A DNA stretch of 64,000 bases from Codonopsis lanceolata (Eukaryota > Streptophyta > Magnoliopsida > Asterales > Campanulaceae): the NCBI GenBank assembly GCA_013146195.2, contig CM028378.1:83820295-83884294 (forward strand), given 5' to 3'. Numbering within the stretch: the first letter of the stretch is position 1; each line of letters starts with the position of its first letter. Position numbers and translations under genes: made by a program. Under the pieces are notes generated by a model, which saw only the letters and a list, made by a program, of their open reading frames with translations, ran no database searches and was not told the origin of the DNA. Below are positions 54,604-64,000 of this stretch, one piece after another.

Positions 54604-57600
54604 TGTAAGACCCCGATACCTTAGGATTAACTTGGAATGGTTTTGGGTTGAATTTTGTGTAGCATTGCACACGCTGTAGATCGGATTTCAGTTTGGGCCG
54701 CGTATTCATGCTTATCAGATACAACTTGTAGTTTATCAGCCACAGTTTTGTGTAGACGACTCGGAATCGAGATCCGTTTGGTGCGTTAGAAGCTAGACTT
54801 CGAGATCTTTCTAACCATACCTTATTTGTAATTTTCTGGCTTATAGATCACCCTAGGCTTGTCTTTGAAGTTGACTAAAATTATTGGATAGCATTTGGGC
54901 TTTGGTCACTTGTGGCCCATTAGGCTTTGAGCCCATTTACCTCCTTTACTTGATATTCAGCGATAATCCACCATTTATGAGTTCGATGTTTTGGTTTCCA
55001 AACCCGATTTGTTATCGAATATTTATCTGTTTTTATTTTCGACTCCGCAGGAGTGTTGTACGTGTTGGAGACTTACTTTGTACCCGAAAATTATGGAGTA
55101 GTGTAACCGATTCCTTTGAGGTTTGTAATTTATTTAGGGGATGATTATACCCTTATTTAAATTTAGATATAATAATAAGAAATTTTTATTTGACGTCTAG
55201 GGGCAAATAAATAATTAGCGGTTGCGACCCCAAAGTGTTTTAGTATTTTAATTGACCCTACATGGTTAATTCGTATGATAGTTAAAATATTAATTGAGGG
55301 AATAATATATTAGTCCCTACGTGTTAGAAATATTTATGTGGTATTATATATCACTTTACGAAGTCAAATTGGAGTTGATTTAAAATTAAGTCAACTGGGT
55401 AGTACAGACTGATTTTTGTACGCAGCTGAGTTGTTTTGATCGAGGAACCTTCGAAAGATTTTTGTTTGGTTTAATATTTTTAAGGCTTTTACTTTAGACA
55501 TTTACAGAGTGTCAGGAGAAGAAATCACGTCGTTTCGTCGAACGGTGTTCAAACTGGAGCCGTTTGAAAATCAACGTAACACCCGCGGTTACTGTAGCAG
55601 CCGGGGCAGCCATTGTTTTTCTGATTTTTGGAGCGAAAACTCCATCCTATCCCCCAATTAAACCCCCTCCATTTCTCTTGTGCACTCCCTTGAGGGGCAA
55701 TATGGTCACTTAGCCTTCCTTAAGATAAAAAAATATCTTCTTCCTCCCCATTTCTTCTTCCAACCCGTGAGACGCAGAGAGAGAGAGACGGCGAGAGAGA
55801 GAGAGGACCATTCACGGTGATTTGCCGATTCCCGGAGCTACGGGCATCCGATCGTCGAACCGAGACCGTCATCGCGAAGCTCTTGGCGAGGAGAACGTTT
55901 CCCCTCAGTTTGTTTCCGTTTTATTTCGAGTTTGTCGCCCGAAATAGGTACGTGACTAAACCCCCTACCTTCTCTTTCTAGCTCAATTTGATGCTAGGGT
56001 GTTAGAGACTTGTTCCCCATGAATTATTGAGTTAATACATGTCTAGATGATGAATTTGTGATGGGTTTTGATTTGTAAACATAATTGTTATTTTTGGACC
56101 TATTTGGAGTCTTTTACTTGGCAATGTAAATGATTTAATGTTACAAAATAAGGGTTTTAATTCTATGATTTGCTGTTGTTGCCTTGCCTTTACTTCATGT
56201 TCCTGATTTTAAGATAAACGTATGGAGTTGTGAAAGAACAAGGACATATATCAATTTAATACCTTTGGAATTGTAGATTAATTTGTCATATGGATATGGT
56301 TGATTTTGATTGCAAAGTTTCTACATTTCACCAGTGTCATTATCCCGAATTCCCAATTCCTGATTCCCCATTCCCTATTACTTTTCAAGGGATATGACTA
56401 TGAGTATTCTGCCAGTAGTTCAACAGTTCAACTTAAGTGCATGTTGAGCAAGATATGTAGTGATCTGGTACTATAGTCATTGCAGCCCTTCACATTATTA
56501 TAAGTTGTGCAGTCCCTGTTTTTGACATTTTTCCGAAAAATACTGTAGCAATTCCGTCCGTGGTAATTTTCCGATTTCTGGATATGTTATACCTATACAT
56601 GTTAGGTAACTTCCTGTAAAGTTTCATTAATTTTCGAATTAAGGAAGTATTTTTCATCAGTCACGGATCATGGCTGCGACAGTGAAACTGTCACAGTGAA
56701 AACAGATTTTACCATTGAATTGAGGTAACTGTATTCTAAAGAATACAAGTCCAAATGGAGTACTTTAAAGTTCTAAATTATAGTTCCAAGAGTCTAATTT
56801 CTGAATATATAAAATTCATGAAATTTGGAGTTGTGAGTAATTAATGGTTGAATTTACAAGTTGACTGGGCAGAATGTGTAATAGCAGGAAATCAGATTGT
56901 TGGCATGAAATTGAAGTGACTATAGTTGGATGAATATAAATCCGAATGAAGTGATTTAAAAGGCTAAATTATAGTTGAGGAGTCTAGTTTCAGAATATGT
57001 AAGATTCATGAAATTTAGATTTATGATGAGTTATTGGTCAATTTTATAAAATGGCTGAGTAGAATGAGTTATGAATTAACATGAACTTTAATGAGTTGAG
57101 ACTATAGAATGATTTATCATTCTAGAAATATTTTAGTGAATATAACATTGTTGATTAACTATCTAGACTAACAAAGTAGTCTTGGTCAATATATGATGGG
57201 TTAATGGTTAAGTAAATAACTTAGCTTGGTTGTATACTAGAATATGAAATTCTATGATTGATTTAGATTATGACTAAACGCATAATTCCTACCTTTATTG
57301 AGATTTGTATCTTGTATGCGTTTGAGAATATGACTTATGAAGCATATATTGCTTTTGATTACTTGGTGATTTTATTGGTGGTGATTTCCCGACATGTACT
57401 TAAATTGTATTCCATTAACAAGTGGAACTGCGAACTTGAAATCAACTTAGTCTACCAACTCGTACTTGACTTAGTGACTTGTGAACTAGGATTCCTAAAT
57501 GGAACGAGAACCTAGCAATGCCTTAAATGAAAACGTAGAACGAGATCCTACGACTCCTGAAATCCGTTTAACTAGAATACGAGGTTTGAGATTCTTGATT

Positions 57601-59456
57601 AAATTCATGTTCATGCTTGATTGTTAGTCGTAGTGTATAACATGCCTACTTGACTTGGATGAGATCGCTATTATCATGCTCGCCCTTACTTGATTTCTTA
57701 AATGAGTAAACATTTACTTGACTTGGATCGCCTCGCTTTGGTCGAACTTGAGCCTCTACATGTTCATGATTGATAAGTAAACATTTACTTGTTCCCTATT
57801 AAGTCCAAATTGGCGTACTTGCCTTGTCTTGTCTCGTCTTCCCCGGTTGACGATACATCACCGCTTTAATCAAAAGATTCGTGATAGTGATGGATTGCCG
57901 AACTGCATACGTGCAAACCCCTCCATTCTTGATCACTTTGGAGAAGAGTACCTTGTGTAACCATTAGGGCGCTTGGAATAATACTATCCTTGGTCGATGT
58001 ACCATCTCGCATATTCGACAAAGACATTCTGTTAACATTTTATATTGCAGAGCTACGTTGCACACCATTCTATATCATATCCTCTTATATGTGGATTTCC
58101 TCCGGTACTTATGTAAAATCAAAATTGCTACCATGAATATGTGAGCTAAGTGCTTATATGTACTTGTTTTTGATTGCTTGATATTCGAGATGAGTCTCGT
58201 GAACCGCTTGATATGTATATATGTAGATATACATCCTTCTACTTGATTTTCCCATGATTGTCTACATATGTATATATGTAGATATGCATACTTTTACATG
58301 ATAAATTCCATGAATGAATTATTAGGTATATAAACGAAGTTTATACATATACACCGATGATCCTATGAGAGACTTGATATATGTATATATATAAATATGC
58401 ATACTTCTACTTAAATATTATATGAGAGACTTGAGATGTTATATATTAAGATATACGTCCAAAATTATGATGATTCTTGTGACTTGCTCCCTGACTTGCT
58501 TGATTGTTTATGAACAGGGATTCACCCCGTTCATCTTGGTAGTCCGCAAAGGAACGATTTTAACAAAGCATAACTCGACTTCGGATCTTCGTTGTCGTAA
58601 CATGATTTCATTTCCACATATGACAATGTTTCATTTATGTTATATTGTTTTGTAGTAGCGCATCGAGTCTTTTGACTCACTCCGCACTTTGCCTTCTAGT
58701 GTGCGCTATTGATAGCCGCGCTGAGGCCGAGTAGATCGTGATCGTAGCGTATCGCAATGATCGATAGATCGAGATTAGATCGTGTGGTTCGTGATTGTAG
58801 CAACTGACTTCCCCGAGTAGTTTCTTGTGGAGCTCTATTCCTTTTAGCATCGTCATTTGTTTATGTACCTTGCTTTTCCTGTGAGACCGATATCTTGTAA
58901 AGTTATTTAGACTTTACGGTCATGTAGATACTTGGGTTTTGGTATTGTTTCTTCTTTGGGCCGACGTGTTGTGTCGTGCCGTTGTTCTTAGTCTTAGTGT
59001 TTATATTCATTTGTCTCCCGAGCACGCTGTAGCTTTGGGGCTTTTCTTTATTCTAGTTGTTATCATTGTTGGTTCACCCCGGTATGTTTTAGCCGTGGGT
59101 AATTGTTATATCAGGTTGCTTCCTTGTTGAAACGCCGGCCTGGAGTGCCGATGGTTTGTTCGGCCTGCAATGTTATGCACGCGAAGTTTCGTTTTTTCCC
59201 TTCGTGAGATTTATGTCTCTCTTGGTCTCTTTGGCCTTGGTTTCAAGCTTCACAACAGACTTCTTTTTCCTTATCGCTTCCGCATATTTGAATTTTGTAA
59301 ACCCCGTATTTTAGTACGGTCTTATTTATATGTTCGAGCTTGTTAGCTCGACTATCCGACTCGCACTACTGATTTAGAAGTGCGTGTCCTCTTCTTGCCT
59401 TGTCCTAGCGTCACGGCCTTGGGATTCCGTTCTGGAATCCGGGTCGGGTAGTCACA
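54604..59456 (+). repeat. LARD 5' LTR
   Basis: 4,853 bp, TGTAAGACCCCGATACC...GGGTCGGGTAGTCACA. It has a GAGAGA tract (55777-55803) in a likely transcribed leader, a hairpin pair (57660-57682, 57729-57751) and three or four copies of a TATATATGTAGATATGCAT-like unit at 58216-58410. Short frames of up to 86 aa have no motif. Confidence 0.88.
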
Positions 59457-59457
59457 G

Positions 59458-59472
59458 TTGGTATCAGAGCTT
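59458..59472 (+). promoter_or_regulatory. LARD primer-binding site
   Basis: TTGGTATCAGAGCTT two bases after the LTR end; the complement of initiator tRNA-Met. Confidence 0.88.
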
Positions 59473-60618
59473 AAGTTAGCTATAAGCCAGGATAGGTTCC
59501 ATGGCCTAGGTTGGGTTTGGATTATCGTCGAGTATTCACCTTCGAGTGTACTGTATTGTGCCTTGGTGGCATGTTCTTTTGTACAAGTGTAGGACTTGGA
59601 GTACTAAGTTCAGTTGATCTAGATTGCCGTGAGTGTAATTTTGTGTCTAGGAGTATTATATTCCTCCTATGTCGTTTTTAGTTGCAGTTATACCAAAAGC
59701 GTGTGTTGTGGTTCCATAGAGTCATTGTTTCTTAGTCCGTTATTGTGATCGGAGAAGTTGAGATTGTCGGTCCCGAGACTGATCGTCGTGGTGTTCGTTA
59801 GATCCAATGTTCGTTGTTGTACGTTTCGAGAGCGGAGTGGCTAAGCCTCCCGTAGTACCTAGTGTATTCCGTGATTTCTATAAAAGTATATATAGTTATT
59901 GTAGTACCTAATCGTGTGCGTTCGTGTTACCTAGTGACTTGGAGACATTGGTTTGCTTTGATTTAAACCTAATACATAGATGAGAGTATTAGTGTTGTAT
60001 TCTTGCATAGTAGATTAATATACTATGTTACATGATATTGATTTTCATGCTTATATATATGATTACAATATGTGTGCATGAGACTGTGTTAGAGGATGCT
60101 TATTTGTGATTCACGAACACCCCGCATCCTATAGACGAAAGCTTTTGAAGTCACTTCAGAGGGCCCCTGACTTGATTATCAAGAGGTCTTCGTCGGAGAA
60201 CTAGAATGGTATAAGATAGATGAGAATTGACTGAACCTATTACCAAAACGAAATGAAACAAGTAAATGGTGTATTGTATACTTTTGCAAATATGTGCATT
60301 TTGTATATGAAAATTTTTTTATGAATAGAAATCTTGATTTATGCAATTCTTATGAGTGTAATCCAGAGTTTGCTAAACTTGTATTGCTTGCTTGAACAAA
60401 TAACTTAATATGTTAAATGCTCCTATTATTAGCCGGAGTACTATGATTAAGCCCACAAACCTTAGAATGAAAATTGATTGGTTTTTGTGCAAATACTGCA
60501 CATGAATATGATCTTGTAACATGATAATTATCTGCTTCATCATTTGGGTAGCAAGTTATAAAACTTTGACATCCACGCCTTGACCGGGACATGTTGAATT
60601 CGAGGACGAATTCTTTTA
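59473..60618 (+). other. LARD non-coding interior
   Basis: No gag or pol remnant recognised in either strand; a 94-aa minus frame (60413-60697) runs into the LTR and is a by-product. Confidence 0.75.
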
Positions 60619-60630
60619 AGGATGAGAGGA
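60619..60630 (+). promoter_or_regulatory. LARD polypurine tract
   Basis: AAGGATGAGAGGA directly before the right LTR start TGTAAGACC at 60631. Confidence 0.8.
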
Positions 60631-61586
60631 TGTAAGACCCCGATACCTTAGGATTAACTTGGAATGGTTTTGGGTTGAATTTTGTGTAGCATTGCACACG
60701 CTATAGATCGGATTTCGCTTGGGTCGCAGATTCATGCTTATCGATACAACCTGTAGTTTATCACCACGCTTTGTGTAGACGACTCGGAATTGAGATCCGT
60801 TTGGTGCGTTAGAAGCTAGACTTCGAGATCTTTCTAACCATACCTTAGTTGTAATTTTCGGGCTTATAGATCACCCTAGGCTCGTCTTTGAAGTTGACTG
60901 AAATTATTGGATAGCATTTGGGCTTTGGTCACTTGTGGCCCATTAGGCTTTGAGCCCATTTACCTCCTTTACTTGATATTCAGCGATAATCCACCATTTA
61001 TGAGTTCGATGTTTTGGTTTCCAAACCCGATTTGTTATCGAATATTTATCTGTTTTTATTTTCGACTCAAGCAGAGTGTTGTACGTGTTGAGACTTACTT
61101 TGTACCCGAAAATTATGGAGTAGTGTAACCGATTCCCTTTGAAGTTTGTAATTTATTTAGGGATGATTATACCCTTATTTAAATTTAGATATAATAATAA
61201 GAAATTTTTATTTGACGTCTAGGGCAAATAAATAATTAGCGGTTAAGTAACCGACCCCCCCAAAGTGTTTTAGTATTTTAATTGACCCTACATGGTTAAT
61301 TCGCATGACGCTTAAAATATTAATTGAGGGAATAATATATTAGTCCCTACGTGTTAGAAATATTTATGTGGTATAGTATCATCCCTTTGCGGAGTCAAAT
61401 TGGAGTTGATTTAAAAATTAAGTCAACCGGGTAGTACGTACGATTTTTGTACGCAGCTGAGTTGTTTTGATCGAGGAACCTCTCGAAAGATTTTTGTTTG
61501 GTTTAATATTTTTAAGGCTTTTACTTTTAGACATACAGAGTGTCGGAGAAGAAATCACGCTGCTTCGTCGAACGGTGTTCAAACTG
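60631..61586 (+). repeat. LARD 3' LTR (first 956 bp)
   Basis: Aligned to 54604-55560. Contains many more small indels than expected beside long identical stretches, for example loss of two-base AG/CA steps; see the finding on sequence quality. Confidence 0.88.
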
Positions 61587-61686
61587 NNNNNNNNNNNNNN
61601 NNNNNNNNNNNNNNNNNNNNNNNNNNNNNNNNNNNNNNNNNNNNNNNNNNNNNNNNNNNNNNNNNNNNNNNNNNNNNNNNNNNNNN
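61587..61686. other. Scaffold gap (100 N)
   Basis: Separates the LARD right LTR from an inverted copy of 24115-26472. Confidence 0.99.
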
Positions 61687-64000
61687 AATAAAATAGCCGA
61701 TATGAATAAAATAAGATGATCTTGCAAAATGACATTTATGACACAAAATTATGGAATTGTATTTATTAAATCTCATAATTTGTTACGTTTGATAATTGAC
61801 CATTTGAAGTCAAGCTGAGTGAAATAAATTATATGGAGTAGTGTAAATAACTCCTATGATGCTTGTTTTTATTTAAGGGGTGATTATACCCTTATAATAC
61901 GATATGATAATAAGTAATTGTTACTAGATCTTCATGCCCGTGCCTATGGCGATTGCCATATATCGATTTCGTGAATTGAAACACCAAAGTCTAAATAAAA
62001 GGTGTGATTTTTTTAAAATGTTACAGCTTAAGGGGTACATTACTTTAAGTGGTAGTTGAGGGGCTATTCGAACTCGACCCATAGTTGAGGGAGAGTATTT
62101 GTAAGGAGTTATATGTAAGCCGACCTATAAACGTTTGATTTTGCGGCGGAATCAACCCCGCCTTGATAGTCTCAATAAATTAATTGAGTTCTATTGTGGG
62201 ATTGTATTAACATAAGGTTGATGTTTTGTAAGGGGTAATGGTTTAGAAGATTAATCTCAGGGTGTAACTGCTCATAATATTAATTGTAAGGGGTAACTTT
62301 ATAATAGGGTGAGAGAAAATAGAGAGTTAAAAGTAGATAACTACTCTCACACATGTGAATGTATTAGTGAATCCTAACTATTAAATTTTTTAAGATAATT
62401 TAATCTCAACCTCAAAATAGCTTTAGTCAATTGCACATGTGTGAGAGAATGAGCTCTATTGTAATATAGACTAGTATACTTCTTGTGCGATGGCGATGTC
62501 GGTTTAAAAATGTATCAATAAATGAAGCGAGATATTGTAGAAATGAACTACTAAAAATATTATTTCCAAAAAATTGACTTTCAACGGGCCTCTTTGCCGA
62601 AATGGAGGGATTAAGTAATAATTTGTATACGAAGTGAGCTGGATAAAACGGGCCGGAAAAAATTAAATTGCTTAAGTTAATTCACGATGCGGTTAAAAAG
62701 ATCAAATAATTATATTTCAAATTACAAAATAGCACGTTTTTTAATTTTTTTTAATTTGTATACGAAATTATGGTCAGGAAAAAATTAAATTGATTAAGTT
62801 AATTACGATAACAATTAAAAAGAAAAATACAAATACAAATTTCGCAACCATAAAGCGTAAAAACGTAAAACAAGTAAAATATTAACGGTAAAATGCGTAA
62901 TATCTCAGTAAAAGTAACTAATTTTCGCAAAATATAAAATAATAAGCGTAAAAACCATAAATAGCATAAAATATTAAATGTAAAATAATAGCTGTAAACT
63001 ATCTTATGCTTGTAATATCTCAATAATTTTCGCAATAATAAAATAGGGATGGAAAAAACGTGATAAAACGGTTGAGATATGAGATTAAACATAGCAGAGA
63101 TATATATTACATTGAAATGAATGCCCGCAATTTTTCGTTTAAAAATTTGACATTCATCAACTTTTAAAAAGTACAATGAAAATTCTTTAAAAAATTGAGA
63201 GACATTATTTGGAAATTGGTGTTGCAAAATAGTTTTTATTCAATAGCCGTAGAATCTTGGTAAAACATAGAATTGATTAATATATATACGAAATTGTGGG
63301 TCAGAAAAAACGGGCCGGACAAAAATTAAATTGATTAAGTTAATTACGATAACAGTTAAAAAGAAAAAAAAAACAAATATTTCAATTAATTTGTATACGA
63401 AATTACGGGTCGGAAAAAAATTAAATTGATTAAGTTAATTACGATAACATAAAATTGTAAAACTGTAAAACCGTAATGGGGAAGAGAAGGAGTCGGAGGA
63501 ATTGCAAGAAAGAGGGAAAGAATACTCGTGGGAAAATCGTCATTCGCTGCGAGGTTGAAAATAAGGGCCGTTGGATCGCCGTAAAACAATAAATCCCACC
63601 TCTTTTTATCTCAAGTCAATTGTAAGTATGCCACACTAACCTCTATTGTATTATAGATTGGATAGTTGGGGGCTAACTAATAATTAGCGGTTGTGGTCCA
63701 AAGGTGTTATAGTAATGTAATTGGCTATACATGGTTAATTTGTATGACAATAAAATATTAAATGGAAGAGTGATATATTTGTACCTACGTGTTAAGAATA
63801 TTATTGCGATATTGTAATTGACTTTACAAAGTCAATTGGACTTGATTAATAGTTAAGTGAACTGAGTAGTTTAGTTCCGACAGGAAATTAAAGTATTTGA
63901 AATAGTATTATTCATATGCTAAACTTATTATGCTTCGGTAGCAGTGAGTAAATTGAGAATTAAATAGATGCTATAAGTTATGGAAGTAACCACTTCACAT
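61687..64000. repeat. Inverted duplication of 24115-26472
   Basis: 61687 corresponds to 26472 and 64000 to 24115, over the whole length, in reverse orientation. It includes both Helitrons reversed (H2 ends at CTAG 61923-61926; H1 begins near 63656 on the minus strand) and the split LARD-type LTR. The copy runs to the end of the window and probably continues. The 142-aa minus frame (62799-63227) lies in the AT-rich Helitron interior and has no motif. Confidence 0.92.

Larger units (their letters stand above)
54604..61586 (+). mobile_element. LARD-type non-autonomous gypsy element
   Basis: Left LTR 54604-59456, PBS, 1,174-bp interior without ORF, PPT, right LTR from 60631, cut by the gap at 61587. 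LTRs of several kb around a short non-coding interior define large retrotransposon derivatives (LARDs). The LTR shares blocks with LTRs (a), (b) and TR-GAG but is a distinct family. Left TSD would be tgagt (54599-54603); the right flank is lost in the gap. Confidence 0.85.

Noticed and set aside
62799..63227. 142-aa minus-strand frame
   Set aside because: Phe/Leu/Tyr-rich translation of AT-rich Helitron DNA; the partner copy at 25000-25300 does not keep it open.

Overview
This window looks like nuclear DNA of a large, repeat-rich flowering plant, probably a dicot. It is AT-rich and I find no intact host gene. Almost everything I can identify is transposable-element sequence: Ty1/copia Sirevirus-type and Ty3/gypsy retrotransposons, CACTA transposons, Helitrons, a LINE tail and a Stowaway-type MITE. 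The species cannot be named from the sequence alone. Two 100-N scaffold gaps (4551-4650 and 61587-61686) interrupt the window.

Layout. 1-4550 is a direct copy of 27126-33861. It holds gene-like exon debris, part of a solo LTR, a LINE 3' end and a 256-bp tandem duplication. 4651-14631 is a minus-strand Sirevirus-like copia element (called E1): the extra 3' ORF lies at the left, then RNase H, RT, integrase/protease, gag and the 5' LTR at the right; all coding parts are frameshifted. E1 sits in the 3' part of a CACTA transposon (14632-15629). That transposon had itself jumped into the RNase H of a second, plus-strand Sirevirus (E2, 15630-20436), and E2 had landed in a gypsy-type LTR (20437-22140). 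A second LTR of that type follows (about 22146-24112). 24115-26472 is a decayed LTR split by two Helitrons joined head to tail; this block reappears inverted at 61687-64000. 27126-33861 is the second copy of the direct duplication and carries two solo LTRs with target-site duplications (TSDs). 34642-45583 is the 5' part of another CACTA element, interrupted by a complete 10.4-kb minus-strand gypsy element with 3.8-kb LTRs and gag but no pol (TR-GAG type). 45584-47188 is a relic LTR of the same family. 47.2-53.4 kb is AT-rich sequence with a MITE, a tRNA-Arg-like tandem pair and a few unplaced exon-like pieces. 53.4-54.6 kb is the 3' end of a third Sirevirus-like element (E3). 54604-61586 is a non-autonomous, LARD-type gypsy element with a 4.85-kb LTR and a 1.17-kb non-coding interior.

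Most interesting signal. The Sirevirus-type elements carry a short palindrome with constant outer half-sites (GATG...CATC) and an element-specific centre. The palindrome is repeated in the LTR, between genes and inside the extra ORF. E1 uses TTGCAA and E2 uses TAGCTA at five homologous positions. Inside codons the swap is synonymous (Val-Ala kept) and changes both arms, so the symmetry survives. E3 has ATGCAT. This suggests an element-encoded or host factor tracking a lineage-specific cis code. Other notable structures are a palindrome array upstream of the TATA box in the TR-GAG LTR and a hairpin pair conserved in the leader part of several gypsy LTR families.
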